Part shown: in pieces, positions 33,768 to 43,010 of the stretch
Numbering within the stretch: the first letter of the stretch is position 1
Layout of the letters: each line of letters starts with the position of its first letter
DNA from: CAYSRC01 sp964446385
GTDB lineage: Bacteria > Bacillota > Clostridia > Oscillospirales > Ruminococcaceae
Assembly: GCA_964446385.1 (NCBI GenBank)
Contig: CAYUOH010000002.1
Span: 1 to 64,000 of the forward strand
Reading direction: 5' to 3'
Length of the DNA: 64,000 bases
Notes under the pieces: model-generated
Told to the model about the DNA's origin: nothing
The model's input: the letters and a program-made list of their open reading frames with translations, nothing else
The model's database searches: none
Translations under genes and position numbers: made by a program

Positions 33768-34769
33768 TTACTGAAGACCCTTCCTGATGCGGGGAGCCAT
33801 CAGTAAATATACAATAGCACTGATTGCCATTATAATCACAATACAAATTATCAGTTCCGACCAGGTACCCCTTTGCGACAGAATCAAGTCGTTTGCTTTG
33901 TAAGCCCAGTAAAAAGGAGACCAGTAAAAAAGCACCTTCCATCCGCTGTGTACCAACTCATAGCCGGCTATTGATCCGGCCAGGGGTAAAAACATCAGCT
34001 TGACGCTCCCGGCGGCTTCCATCACATCGCTGCTGCTAATTCCCTGCAAAAACCCGATCATCATACTTATAGCAGTTGTCGCGAGAACGACGAGCATAAT
34101 CTTGACAATGTTAACCTCATGAAATCCCGTAATATATATGCAAGCGATCGTTAATACCAGAGTATATATAACTCCAATAAGGCTCTTACCAAAGATGAAG
34201 GCAGAGCGCGACACCGGTGAAACATTGACTGCGCTGACTGTGCGGTCAGTTTTTTCTTCCAATATGTTCAGCGCGATTATCATGCCTGCGAGAACTGCGT
34301 TTAAGAGAAGTAGCGCGTTAACCATGACCTTTTTTAGTTGGGGTATTTCCCGCCCGAACTCTTCAATCTCGGTGCGCGAATCCTCAAGCTTTGATCCCTT
34401 TTCATAAAGTGTCTTGATCAGTTTGGTATAATCTGAAACCGCCTCGGGTTCATCACCCTGTGCCAATATGATATATTCTCCTGATTCACTGACAACACCC
34501 AGCATGTTGTCCCTTTCCAAGACACGCTCCTCTACAGCCTGCCTGCTGTCAAAATATTCAATATGGGTAAAGTTACCAAAGTAATCAGCCTGCTCTGTAT
34601 TTTCGTTTTTAATCAAGGCAATATTTACAGTAGTATCGTTGATACCCGGCGTTATCAGATTGATCCCGACAGCAACCACTAAAGGAAGGATAATTATTAA
34701 AAGCGGTATCGCTTCCCGTGTGTTGACCTTTATATCTCTTACAAAAATCGACAGTATTTTTTTTATCAT
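33768..34769 (-). CDS. ABC-2 type transporter permease
   Basis: 333 aa. One N-terminal helix (about residues 15-37) is followed by a large extracytoplasmic loop (about 38-170) and five helices in the C-terminal half, the ABC-2 (NatB/CcmB-like) layout. It pairs with the other permease 12 bases upstream and with the ATPase at 35893. GGGGGAG is 6 bases before the ATG at 34769; a TTG at 34775 is less likely. Export of a peptide, antibiotic or sodium-type substrate is the usual job of this family. Confidence 0.85.
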   Translation of the reverse strand: MIKKILSIFVRDIKVNTREAIPLLIIILPLVVAVGINLITPGINDTTVNIALIKNENTEQADYFGNFTHIEYFDSRQAVEERVLERDNMLGVVSESGEYIILAQGDEPEAVSDYTKLIKTLYEKGSKLEDSRTEIEEFGREIPQLKKVMVNALLLLNAVLAGMIIALNILEEKTDRTVSAVNVSPVSRSAFIFGKSLIGVIYTLVLTIACIYITGFHEVNIVKIMLVVLATTAISMMIGFLQGISSSDVMEAAGSVKLMFLPLAGSIAGYELVHSGWKVLFYWSPFYWAYKANDLILSQRGTWSELIICIVIIMAISAIVYLLMAPRIRKGLQ

Positions 34770-34781
34770 ATCCAACTCCCC

Positions 34782-35891
34782 CTATAGATTCAGCGTTTTT
34801 CTGAATCGCCTGTCCGTTATCATGAACAGAAATACACCCGCAGCAAGGAAGCCGGCGCAGGCAACAAAGGGAAACATCATGTTTGCGTTCGCGGAAATTA
34901 CATCCTTTAATGCCTGTATGACGGGGTTCGAGGGAATTATTTGTACCCATCTGGGGTTCCAGCCAGGCAGAAAATATGATATAGCAGGCACCATCATCAG
35001 TATCAGGATGAAAAAGATCGTCCCGAAAGCTTTTGTTATGTCCTCGTAGAAACTCGCGATCATAAGACCCACAACTGAAAAGAAAAAACCTGTGGACAGA
35101 AGCAAAAGTAAAATGATCCCGTAGTTGATCTTAAAGCCCATAACGGGCACCAGCACAATCAGTCCGGACACCGTTGCAGTCAAAAGAACCACAAGCATCT
35201 TGCTCATAAGATACTGCGCCACCGAAGATGCAGTAACCGCATATGCCTTTATCACACCTTCCTTTTTATCAAGGAAAACATATGCCGCCATCACAAACAT
35301 ACCCATAATACAGCTGTTAAATGCCAGCAGCGGTGCAACAGCGTTTTCCCTGTCATTCAAAGGCGCGTACCCTGCTGCAACTAAGCATACCTTCTGACTG
35401 TCAAAGCTTTGCTCCAGTTCTTCTTCGTTGATATTGTGCAGCACAGATATCAGATTTTTCAGTCTCTCTGATTCATATCCTTGCAGGTAATATTTATAGT
35501 GAAGCTCATTATTTGCGTCCAGCGAAACGACTGCGCCGACTTTTTCCTTTGCGTAGGCAAGCGTTCTGACAGTGTCTTCACTTTTTAGTATATAAATACT
35601 TTCGGATTCTTTCTCTATAAATTCCGCAGTATATTTCTGACCTCCGGATTCCAAGGAAACTTCTTCGATTTTTCCATCAGTATCTTCTTTCAGTAAACTT
35701 TCTCTGACAATATCCGCTGTCTGCTTGGGTAGATCAAGATACAGGTATCTCGTTTCTTTAATTTGAGAATGCTCCGGAATCGCAAAAAGCAATACAGCCA
35801 GTAAAATCAAAGCAAACGCGATCTCAATATAAAAGTAAAAGCTCCGGGTAGCCAGTATAAGCTCTTTTTTAAAACTGCTGATGAGTTTCAT
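34782..35891 (-). CDS. ABC-2 type transporter permease
   Basis: 369 aa. The N-terminal helix (about 18-38, SFYFYIEIAFALILLAVLLF) is followed by an external domain of about 140 residues and six helices to the C-terminus. It is the first permease of the ABC operon, starting one base after the ATPase stop, with GGGAG 10 bases upstream. The two permeases have similar plans but different sequences and probably form a heterodimer. Confidence 0.85.
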   Translation of the reverse strand: MKLISSFKKELILATRSFYFYIEIAFALILLAVLLFAIPEHSQIKETRYLYLDLPKQTADIVRESLLKEDTDGKIEEVSLESGGQKYTAEFIEKESESIYILKSEDTVRTLAYAKEKVGAVVSLDANNELHYKYYLQGYESERLKNLISVLHNINEEELEQSFDSQKVCLVAAGYAPLNDRENAVAPLLAFNSCIMGMFVMAAYVFLDKKEGVIKAYAVTASSVAQYLMSKMLVVLLTATVSGLIVLVPVMGFKINYGIILLLLLSTGFFFSVVGLMIASFYEDITKAFGTIFFILILMMVPAISYFLPGWNPRWVQIIPSNPVIQALKDVISANANMMFPFVACAGFLAAGVFLFMITDRRFRKTLNL

Positions 35892-35892
35892 A

Positions 35893-36747
35893 TTAAACTA
35901 ACTCCCTTCCAGTCACTTTTATAAAGATTTCTTCAAGTGTTGCCTCCTTCGTATGCATGGTCAGGATCTCGTGTTCATCTATTATCTGCTTAAGTCGGGC
36001 TAGGTCATCTGACAGTATTGTAGAAAACGTTTCTTTTATAACCGCATCGCCTTTTATATACTCTACATCTACCATCTTTTCACCGTATCGCAGCTTAAGG
36101 TTTTTCGGTGAATCAATCAGTGTAATTTCCCCGTCTACAATAAAAGCCACGCGATCGCAGAGTTCATCCGCAATAAACATATTGTGTGTCGTTAAAAATA
36201 CTGTGACGCCCTGCTCATTACGTGTTTTTATAATGTCTTTGATTGTTGCAGCGATAGCCGGGTCCAGACCCGTCGTTGGCTCATCCAAAAACCACAGTTC
36301 AGGATTATTCAACATTGATCTCGCAAAAGTCAGTCTGTGTTTCATGCCTTTTGAAAATTCACCTGTCCGTATGTTTTCTTTACCCTCAAGCCCTACCATC
36401 CTGATAAGCTCCATCGGGTCGCGGGTTGGTATATCAAACAATTTACTGTAAAAAGTAAGGTTCTCCTTTGCGGTCAGTTTACTGTATAAATTGGACTGTT
36501 CAAACGAAACCCCTATATGATTGAACATCTCGTTCTTTGGGTGTTTTAAGTCATAACCGGCTACGACTGCATTTCCTTTTTGTAAATTCAGAAGTCCCGT
36601 TAATACGCCCTGGGTTGTCGATTTTCCTGCGCCGGATGGCCCAAGAAATCCAAAGATTTCGCCTTTTTTAACCTCAAAACTAATATTCTTTACGGCATAT
36701 TTGTCATCATTTGAGTACGAATGATACAGTTCTTCAACTTTTATCAT
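35893..36747 (-). CDS. ABC transporter ATP-binding protein
   Basis: 284 aa. Walker A GPSGAGKST, Q-loop region, signature FSKGMKHRL and Walker B LWFLDEPTTGLDP are all present, with H in LTTHNMF. It powers the two ABC-2 permeases that follow. The start at 36747 is set by GGAGG 8 bases upstream; two in-frame ATGs at 36762-36765 precede the SD. The C-terminal 70 residues form a small regulatory extension typical of the DrrA/NatA class. The order ATPase-permease-permease-small membrane protein is one operon. Confidence 0.93.
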   Translation of the reverse strand: MIKVEELYHSYSNDDKYAVKNISFEVKKGEIFGFLGPSGAGKSTTQGVLTGLLNLQKGNAVVAGYDLKHPKNEMFNHIGVSFEQSNLYSKLTAKENLTFYSKLFDIPTRDPMELIRMVGLEGKENIRTGEFSKGMKHRLTFARSMLNNPELWFLDEPTTGLDPAIAATIKDIIKTRNEQGVTVFLTTHNMFIADELCDRVAFIVDGEITLIDSPKNLKLRYGEKMVDVEYIKGDAVIKETFSTILSDDLARLKQIIDEHEILTMHTKEATLEEIFIKVTGRELV

Positions 36748-36809
36748 AAATAATGCCTCCATCAAATATGAATTGAGCTTTTGTAACAGCCTTCTGATGC
36801 TATTATCTC

Positions 36810-37502
36810 TTATTCGTCAGCAAAACGATAACCTACGCCTACCTCAGTTAAAATAAAACGCGGATGAGTAGTGTCTTTTTCCAACTTACGGCGCAGGTTC
36901 GCCATAAAGACCCGCACGCTTTTGCTGTCTCCGCTGTCGTAACCCCAAATCTGACGGATAATATAATTATGAGTCAGCACCTTTCCCTTGTTGGCAATCA
37001 GAAGTCTTAAAGTTTTATACTCTGTCGGAGTCAGGTGAATCTCGATGTCCTCCACGAAGACTTTTCGTTTTTCATAATCCACTTTCAACCTATCGCAGGA
37101 AAAAAACGTTTCAGATGCGTTCGTCTGGAGCTTTTCCAGAGAACGCTCAGCAACGCGAATACGAGCCATTAGCTCACCCATGTGAAAAGGCTTGGTGATA
37201 TAATCGTTGGCTCCAAGATCGAGCGCTGCGATTTTTTCTTTCTCCTGCCCGTGCGCCGAGACAATCAATACCGGCACATCAGAAAAAGCCCGAAGCTCCC
37301 GAAGCAGGTCAATACCGTCTCTGTCCGGCAAACCGAGATCCAGTAGGACGATATCAGGCCGATGCGAACTAAACAGGAACATGCCTTCCTCGGCAGTCCC
37401 TGCGCTTAATACGTTATATTCTTCTTGGGAGAGTGATATATCGATGAAGTGCGAAATGTACTTGTCGTCTTCAATAACGAGTATTGTCCGTTTGTCATTC
37501 AT
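36810..37502 (-). CDS. KdpE-like OmpR-family response regulator
   Basis: 230 aa. Receiver domain (residues 1-120) with the acidic pair (EDD), phosphorylated Asp in VLLDLGLPDRDG, Thr/Ser and Lys (YITKPF), followed by an OmpR winged helix (about 130-228; LTPTEYKTLRLLIANKGKVLTHNYIIRQIWG). The overall sequence follows KdpE. It starts inside the end of the sensor kinase gene (8-base overlap). Since it is adjacent to a potassium-channel operon rather than kdpFABC, its likely targets are those genes. Confidence 0.93.
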   Translation of the reverse strand: MNDKRTILVIEDDKYISHFIDISLSQEEYNVLSAGTAEEGMFLFSSHRPDIVLLDLGLPDRDGIDLLRELRAFSDVPVLIVSAHGQEKEKIAALDLGANDYITKPFHMGELMARIRVAERSLEKLQTNASETFFSCDRLKVDYEKRKVFVEDIEIHLTPTEYKTLRLLIANKGKVLTHNYIIRQIWGYDSGDSKSVRVFMANLRRKLEKDTTHPRFILTEVGVGYRFADE

Positions 37503-38856
37503 AACGTTCCTCCATCGGTAGCGTGAAGGTGATTATTGAGCCCTGAGGTGTATTATCCGAAACAGAAAGTGTACCTCCATGCGCCTCCACAATTGTTTTG
37601 CAAATGGAAAGCCCAAAACCAAGGCCTCTGTGCCCGTCTGAATTTATTAGATCCTGTGTTATACTTTGATCAAATAGGCGGCTGCGGATGCCCATTGGGA
37701 TACCGCCTCCGGTGTCAGCCACCGAGACACTCAAACAAGTCCCGGCTTCCGCCGTCAGCGCTATGCTGCTGTCCGGAGGCGTATGGCGAACCGCATTTTC
37801 CAAGAGGTTAATGATTACCTGTGAAATCAGTTTTGCGTCCATAGGCGCTGTAACAACTTCATCCGGCAGCTTAATCTTGAAGCTTCGGTCGCGGAGTAAC
37901 CGTTCGGTGTGCTTCACCGCTTCACCTATCACATCGTCAATTACTTCATCCTGCTTGTGCAGTACAATATTATCTTCACTGATACGTGTCATATTTAGGA
38001 TGTTTTCAACAAGATCGATAAGCCATACGATTTCTTCACTGATATCGGAAGCAAGTTTTCTGCGTTCTGAATCGGACAGTTCATCGTAGTTATCCACAAG
38101 AAGGTTACCGGCTCCGGAAAGGGCTGTAAGAGGGCTTCTTAGATCATGAGCGACAGACCGAAGAAACGTACCGCGTTGATGTTCCCGTTCCATTGCAAGC
38201 CTGATTTTTTCACGCTCCGCCACAAGAGTCTCTCGTTCCAACGCTATGCCGAGCTGTGTACAAATTGCCTGTATAATCAGTGTCTGCTGATCTCCCGGTT
38301 CTTTTCCGGCAAGTTCCAGTTTGCCAAGGGTACCGGAGCCACCATTGATTTCCAGACCCGGTACGGATACATCTTCCCCTAAGTGGATTGTACATTCAAG
38401 CCCGGAATATTCCCGAACCAGGGATTCCGCCTTTTTCAACACACTTTCCCTGCCGCTTGCGGAGAGAAAGCCGGAAGCAACCTGATACATGATCTTAGCC
38501 ATGCGCTCATTTTGGCTTGCCAGAGTAATTTCACTCTTTAAACGGGAAGTCACAGTACCCGAAACAATACCTGTTACTAAATAAAACAGGAGTAACATCA
38601 CATCGTTAGTATGGTATATGAAGAAAGAATAACGAGGCTCCGTAAACAGAATGTTTAAAAGCAACGTACAAAGGAACGCCGAGCCAATCGCCCAGCCCCT
38701 GCTGCTGGTCAATACTGCCGTAAACAATACGCCGAGCAGAAAAACCATGATAATGCTTTCATTCCCCACGCCTAAAGTGTCGATAAGGAGCGCAAAACCC
38801 GTAGCTAATCCTGCAACAACAAATGTTTTTACAGTATTAATAATCGTAACAGACAC
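37495..38856 (-). CDS. KdpD-like sensor histidine kinase lacking the N-terminal sensor module
   Basis: 453 aa. Four membrane helices of the DUF4118 type (about 5-110), a short GAF-like domain (about 120-215), then HisKA (SVAHDLRSPLTAL, H at about 238) and HATPase with N box NLLENAV, G1 DTGGGIP and G2 GLGFGLS. The large KdpD N-terminal (KdpD and Usp) domains are missing, as in short potassium-linked kinases of Clostridia. A GTG start at 38856 overlaps GGGAGG, so an alternative start a few codons downstream is possible. It lies in one operon with trkA/trkH-like genes, 14 bases after trkA. Confidence 0.92.
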   Translation of the reverse strand: MSVTIINTVKTFVVAGLATGFALLIDTLGVGNESIIMVFLLGVLFTAVLTSSRGWAIGSAFLCTLLLNILFTEPRYSFFIYHTNDVMLLLFYLVTGIVSGTVTSRLKSEITLASQNERMAKIMYQVASGFLSASGRESVLKKAESLVREYSGLECTIHLGEDVSVPGLEINGGSGTLGKLELAGKEPGDQQTLIIQAICTQLGIALERETLVAEREKIRLAMEREHQRGTFLRSVAHDLRSPLTALSGAGNLLVDNYDELSDSERRKLASDISEEIVWLIDLVENILNMTRISEDNIVLHKQDEVIDDVIGEAVKHTERLLRDRSFKIKLPDEVVTAPMDAKLISQVIINLLENAVRHTPPDSSIALTAEAGTCLSVSVADTGGGIPMGIRSRLFDQSITQDLINSDGHRGLGFGLSICKTIVEAHGGTLSVSDNTPQGSIITFTLPMEERYE

Positions 38857-38870
38857 CTCCCGTTCAGCTA

Positions 38871-39518
38871 TTACTTATTTAGCATTTTCAATATATCTTT
38901 CTGTTCTCCCGCTATAATAATATGCCCCTGCGCGTTAAAAACATAATCTGCGCTTATCAGCGGGATGACATGGTTCTCATTTCGTACTCCGATGATATTG
39001 ACGTGGTGTATAGTACGAACATTCAATTCCCGTACATTTTTCCCAACCCAATTTTCAGGGACCTCTATTTCCATTATGGCATATTCCGGTGACAGTTGGA
39101 TATAATCAAAAGCGCCCTTTGCCGAGTATCGGACCGCTGTGCGCTGCGCCATGTCACGTTCCGGGCATACCACATCGTCAGCGCCGATCTTTTTAAGCAG
39201 ATTTGTATGACTGTCACTATCGGATTTTGCAACCACATAGGCAGCACCCAGCTCTTTTAGCATAGAAGTAATCTCCATAGAGGATTGGAAGTTATCACTT
39301 ATGCAGACAAAACACACGTCAAAATTACGTACGCCTAATTCATTGAGGACATCTATGTCCATGCAGTCACCAATCTGTGCCCGCGTAACGAACGGTTGAA
39401 GCTTTTCTATGGATTCCCCATCCACATCTATGAGCATAACCTCATTATGAAGTTCTGTGAGTTTAATAGCAAGATTTTTTCCAAAACGTCCTGCGCCGAT
39501 TACAAGCATTGATCTCAT
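38871..39518 (-). CDS. TrkA/KtrA-type RCK potassium uptake regulator
   Basis: 215 aa. A Rossmann RCK-N domain (GAGRFGKNLA, residues 8-17, then LIDVDGE) binds NAD(H) or ATP/ADP; the RCK-C domain covers about 145-215. It forms the cytoplasmic ring that gates the TrkH/KtrB channel encoded immediately upstream (21-base gap). AGGAAG precedes the ATG. Length and a single RCK unit match KtrA rather than double-RCK TrkA. Confidence 0.93.
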   Translation of the reverse strand: MRSMLVIGAGRFGKNLAIKLTELHNEVMLIDVDGESIEKLQPFVTRAQIGDCMDIDVLNELGVRNFDVCFVCISDNFQSSMEITSMLKELGAAYVVAKSDSDSHTNLLKKIGADDVVCPERDMAQRTAVRYSAKGAFDYIQLSPEYAIMEIEVPENWVGKNVRELNVRTIHHVNIIGVRNENHVIPLISADYVFNAQGHIIIAGEQKDILKMLNK

Positions 39519-39539
39519 GTTATATTTCTTCCTTTCTGA

Positions 39540-40871
39540 TTAACCGACAATGACTTTGCCGATAGGATTTTTTAATTTACTGCCGTTGCTATACTTTGCA
39601 AGTGCCATAAAAACTGTCAGACTGCCTACACGTCCCGCATACATCAACAGGATTACAGCTATGCGCGACAATGGTGCCAGCGTTGAGGTGATGCCGGTGG
39701 TAAGCCCCACCGTTCCAATTGCGGATAAGGCTTCAAAAGCTGAATCGGCAATCGGCTGACCTTGAATACAGAGAATCATAATACCGCAAAACGTCATTAT
39801 TATATAAATTGCCACATTGTTGAAAGCACGGCGTAAGGTTTCTGACTCCAAGCGGGAATGCCCTATCGAAACATCCTCACTGTTTCTGAAAGAAGCCTTC
39901 ACCGTTGCCAGAATGACAACGAGAGTCGTTATTTTTACGCCTCCGCCTGTGCCCCCGGGGGCTGCGCCGATGAACATCAGAAGCATTGTTACAAGTTTTC
40001 CGCCATTTGAAAGGGCCGCTATATCTACGGAGTTGAATCCGGCTGTTCTCGGTGTTACGGATTGGAAAAACGACGATAGTATACGATCTCCCGTGTTCAT
40101 CGAAGACAGAACGCCATTTCTTTCAAGGAATAAAAAAGCAAGCGTTCCGGCAGTCAAAAGCATAAGTGTAGATACCAATGCAACGCGAGTATGGAGGTGC
40201 AGCTTTTTTGGACGGAATCGACTCTCTATGAGGTCGTTCCATACCACAAAGCCAATTCCTCCCACAATAATCAATCCTGCGATGGTAAGAACCACCAGCG
40301 GATCATTATAAAGAGTCGTCAAAGAGGAAGAGGGAACCCGGATACCCATCAGATCGAAACCCGCATTACAAAAGGCAGATACTGAATGGAAAACCGAAAA
40401 CCAAAGCCCGTTCCCTACACCGAACATGGGAATAAACCGTATTGATAAAAGGACTGTTCCAAGGCTTTCAAAAACTGCCGTTCCAATCAGCATCCGGCGT
40501 ACGAGTCGGACAACACCGCCTACCTGCATTGAACTGACTGTCTCCGCTAAAAGAGAGCGCTCACGCAGACCGATTCGCCGTCCGAGTGCCATAGAAAACA
40601 GAATGGCAACCGCCATAAAACCCAGTCCTCCGATTTGAATAAGCAGTAAAATGACAGCCTGCCCAAACCCGGAAAACTGAGTCCATGTGTCATATACAAC
40701 CAGTCCGGTTACGCAAGTAGAAGATGCCGAGGTAAACAGTGCGTTTATAAATGGAATACCGACACCGCTGCGGTTTGCTGCAGGCAGGGTTAAAAGTAAT
40801 CCTCCGGTCAGAATAATAAAAGCAAATCCAAACGCAACGATTCGTGTTGCGCTCCAGTTCGTTGTTTTCAT
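39540..40871 (-). CDS. TrkH/KtrB-family potassium transporter subunit
   Basis: 443 aa, a channel-like protein with four MPM repeats. All four pore-loop glycines can be seen: STCVTGL, FCNAGFD, TPRTAGFN and AIGTVGLTTG. This is the translocating subunit for potassium uptake. The ATG at 40871 overlaps the stop of the upstream gene (ATGA), so the usual GTG at 40886 is not needed. It is followed by the RCK subunit and the KdpDE-like kinase-regulator pair. Confidence 0.94.
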   Translation of the reverse strand: MKTTNWSATRIVAFGFAFIILTGGLLLTLPAANRSGVGIPFINALFTSASSTCVTGLVVYDTWTQFSGFGQAVILLLIQIGGLGFMAVAILFSMALGRRIGLRERSLLAETVSSMQVGGVVRLVRRMLIGTAVFESLGTVLLSIRFIPMFGVGNGLWFSVFHSVSAFCNAGFDLMGIRVPSSSLTTLYNDPLVVLTIAGLIIVGGIGFVVWNDLIESRFRPKKLHLHTRVALVSTLMLLTAGTLAFLFLERNGVLSSMNTGDRILSSFFQSVTPRTAGFNSVDIAALSNGGKLVTMLLMFIGAAPGGTGGGVKITTLVVILATVKASFRNSEDVSIGHSRLESETLRRAFNNVAIYIIMTFCGIMILCIQGQPIADSAFEALSAIGTVGLTTGITSTLAPLSRIAVILLMYAGRVGSLTVFMALAKYSNGSKLKNPIGKVIVG

Positions 40872-41308
40872 CTGCCGGTACCCCACATTTCCGTCAGCAA
40901 TCCGTCAATGGGTTCACCAGGGCCAAGAATAAAATTTACGCCCGCAGTCTTAAATACTTCGTCAGATTGAGAGGAATTGCTTCGTACGATAACACAAACA
41001 CCGGGTTCTTCCTGTTTTGTCGCACTGCAAATTAATAAATTGTTGCCGTCATCAGAAGATAGTGCAAAAAGCGTGGAATAATAACCGTCATTAGGGAAAA
41101 CCGGCTCCGTCAGGACGCGGCATTTTATTCCGAAATTGCGAATTTTTTGCGCGACATCCGATGCGCCGTATACCATAACGCCTTGATTTACGCGCCGCTT
41201 CGGGCTGTCAATAATGCCACCTTTATCGAAAAAATTATCCAGACGGCACATAACCAAGTAACCGAGTATGAATATGCATAAGAGCATAATGATTAGAAAT
41301 ACAGTCAT
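40868..41308 (-). CDS. Membrane-anchored, RCK-like protein without nucleotide loop
   Basis: 146 aa. One N-terminal membrane helix (residues 2-22) is followed by a cytoplasmic domain with an order of strands like RCK-N: VMVYGASDVAQKIRNFGIKCRVLTE, STLFALSSDDGNNLLICSATKQ and VCVIVRSNSSQSDEVFKTAGVNFILGP. The GxGxxG loop is not present. It is the first gene of the potassium operon and overlaps trkH by ATGA. I infer that it could dock on the channel or the RCK ring, but no role is established. Confidence 0.7.
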   Translation of the reverse strand: MTVFLIIMLLCIFILGYLVMCRLDNFFDKGGIIDSPKRRVNQGVMVYGASDVAQKIRNFGIKCRVLTEPVFPNDGYYSTLFALSSDDGNNLLICSATKQEEPGVCVIVRSNSSQSDEVFKTAGVNFILGPGEPIDGLLTEMWGTGR

Positions 41309-41446
41309 TTTATACCTCCTGCCTGTTATGGTTACAATAGCAGAAATGGTATAATGATGGTGTCCTCATCTGCTCCATCGTGTTAATTTTCTATTAAGAA
41401 AACATTATTTATAATTAGGGGATTTTATAATAGGCGGAGAAATTAT

Positions 41447-41971
41447 ATGGTTGATATGCGTGAGTTTTCGCTGACAAAACACGATGATGAATTATATAAA
41501 ATAATCAATCCCGTAAAACAGTATTCTGATGAGCATAAGATTTTAGCGATATGGGCAATTGATTGTTTGAACAGAATACTTCCGTTATTTAGAAATAAAT
41601 ATCCGGAAGAGACGATTCCGGATACAGCAGTATATACTTTGAATAAGTGGATAAATGATGCAATAAAAATGTGGGATGCCAGAAAATACACCTATACAGT
41701 TTTGGCTTTAGCCAAAAGTATGGGGAAAGACGATAAACCCTATTCTCAAATAGTGAGGGCTGCTTCACATTGTTTAGCTACCTGCCATGTTCCGACTCAT
41801 TCCGAAGGAACAGCAATGTATGTTGTTTCTGCAATAAAGCTGATGAATTTAGGCAAAAACAATGTTCTTGAATTGATGGAAGATGAGAGAATATGGCAAA
41901 TTAATCATTTGAAAGAATTATTGAAAGAACCTGAAAAACTGTTAAGGCAAAGAGATAAAAAGACCGACTGA
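41447..41971 (+). CDS. Putative immunity-like helical protein
   Basis: 174 aa, mostly helical, with the pattern seen in the 'putative immunity protein' (Imm-5-like) family: YSDEHKILAIWAIDCLNRILP, MWDARKYTYTVLALAKS, RAASHCLATCHVPTHSEGTAMYVVSAIKL. The conserved HCLATCHVPTHS stretch is the best landmark. No toxin gene is adjacent, so a polymorphic-toxin context is not seen. GCGGAG lies upstream of the ATG. Its TGA overlaps the start of the nucleotidyltransferase relic. Confidence 0.7.
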   Translation: MVDMREFSLTKHDDELYKIINPVKQYSDEHKILAIWAIDCLNRILPLFRNKYPEETIPDTAVYTLNKWINDAIKMWDARKYTYTVLALAKSMGKDDKPYSQIVRAASHCLATCHVPTHSEGTAMYVVSAIKLMNLGKNNVLELMEDERIWQINHLKELLKEPEKLLRQRDKKTD

Positions 41972-42289
41972 TGAATTCCGGTTTGGTAGTCGATGCCCTC
42001 TTAGGTGAGGAAACAAGAGACCACAACGATATTGATTTGTTTATGTAAAAAGACAACAGCAAAAAATTTCTTGATTTTATTAAAGAAAAGGGCTTTACTG
42101 AAGTTGTTGAAGCATATACCACTGCAGATCACACGGTTTGGATGGACGCAAAAGGCAGGATAATTGATCTTCATTTATTTGAATCCAATTTTATTTCACC
42201 AGGGATATGAGCACGACGAGAAAGATGTTCATGATGTAAGGCTTTTGTGCGAGAGATTTAATATTGCTGTTCCGAATGAATACAAATAA
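41971..42289 (+). pseudogene. Decayed lincosamide-type nucleotidyltransferase
   Basis: The frame reads GLVVDALLGEETRDHNDIDLF, then a TAA at 42046-42048, then KGFTEVVEAYTTADHTVWMD and GRIIDLHLFES, all typical of Lnu-type nucleotidyltransferases (VDALLG...H-D-D-D motif). After LFESNFISPG a frame change joins it to YEHDEKDVHDVRLLCERF and the ending PNEYK. About 15-20 residues of the usual sequence between ISP and YE are missing, and the N-terminal 20 residues (including the usual DGGWG) are lost or altered. It is therefore broken by at least one stop, one frame change and a deletion. Confidence 0.85.
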
Positions 42290-42323
42290 CTGAGCTTATT
42301 TTGTTTTTTAAGGAGTTAAAAAA

Positions 42324-42833
42324 ATGAAAATTAATTTAAGAATTTGGGAATTGTCAGATGCAGGACCTTTAGCTACCGTACTTTCCAATACCATAATACA
42401 GGATAATCTTCGTGACGGATTGCCGTATCCTTATACTGAGCAGGATGGAATTGAGTTTATTTCGGCAATGCTTTCTGCGGATAAAAACGATAAGTTTTCT
42501 TTTGCCATCACAGTTGACGGTGAAGTAATAGGCAGTATTGGCGTTTCTCGTCAGGGAAATATTCACAGGTTGACTGCCGAGCTGGGTTATTATTTGGCTG
42601 AGGAATACTGGGGCTACGGTATCATGACCGAGGCGGTACAGCAGATATGTAAGCACGTTTTTGAAAACAGTGATATTATCCGAATTTACGCTGAACCATT
42701 TGCGTTTAATACGGCTTCATGCAGAGTACTTGAAAAAGCAGGATTCCAATACGAGGGTACTTTGAGAAAAAATGCAGTAAAAAACGGCAAGGTCCTTGAT
42801 ATGAAAATGTACTCATTAATAAAGACCGAATGA
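42324..42833 (+). CDS. GNAT-family N-acetyltransferase (RimJ/RimL-like)
   Basis: 169 aa. Typical parts are the N-terminal LRIWELSDAGPLATVLSN, the GSIGVSRQGNIHRLTAELGYYLAEEYWGYGIMTEAV segment with the acetyl-CoA loop (WGYGIMTE), and the C-terminal NTASCRVLEKAGFQYEG. It resembles ribosomal-protein alanine acetyltransferase-type enzymes. AAGGAG lies 9 bases before the ATG. It follows the relic and ends at the terminator at 42870. Confidence 0.9.
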   Translation: MKINLRIWELSDAGPLATVLSNTIIQDNLRDGLPYPYTEQDGIEFISAMLSADKNDKFSFAITVDGEVIGSIGVSRQGNIHRLTAELGYYLAEEYWGYGIMTEAVQQICKHVFENSDIIRIYAEPFAFNTASCRVLEKAGFQYEGTLRKNAVKNGKVLDMKMYSLIKTE

Positions 42834-42869
42834 TTACTTTTATCTGTCATTCAACAAGAATTCCAGAAT

Positions 42870-42906
42870 AGGAGCCCGGGACAGATATGTCCGGGGTTCC
42901 TTTCTT
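42870..42906 (+). terminator. Intrinsic terminator, GGAGCCCCGGACA type
   Basis: Arms AGGAGCCCGGGACA and TGTCCGGGGTTCCT with one G-G mismatch and one wobble; TTTCTT follows. Confidence 0.8.
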
Positions 42907-42965
42907 ATAACCTCAAGTTTGATATAATAAGTATGTATATTAATTTGTTCTCAAGCTTGAATACA
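42870..42965 (+). repeat. Dispersed terminator/-10 repeat, copy 2
   Basis: After the stem come ATATAATAAGT, TTAATT, and TTCTCAAGCTT followed by GAATAC, the same blocks as at 25698-25817 but with a shorter stretch between the stem and ATATAATAAGT. Confidence 0.6.
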
Positions 42966-43010
42966 AATACGTTTTCATATATATAATTCTTATACAAAGG
43001 AGCCTTGATT

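Noticed and set aside
41447..42833. Toxin-immunity locus around the immunity-like protein
   Set aside because: No polymorphic toxin, secretion tag or second immunity gene is adjacent; neighbours are a decayed nucleotidyltransferase and an acetyltransferase.
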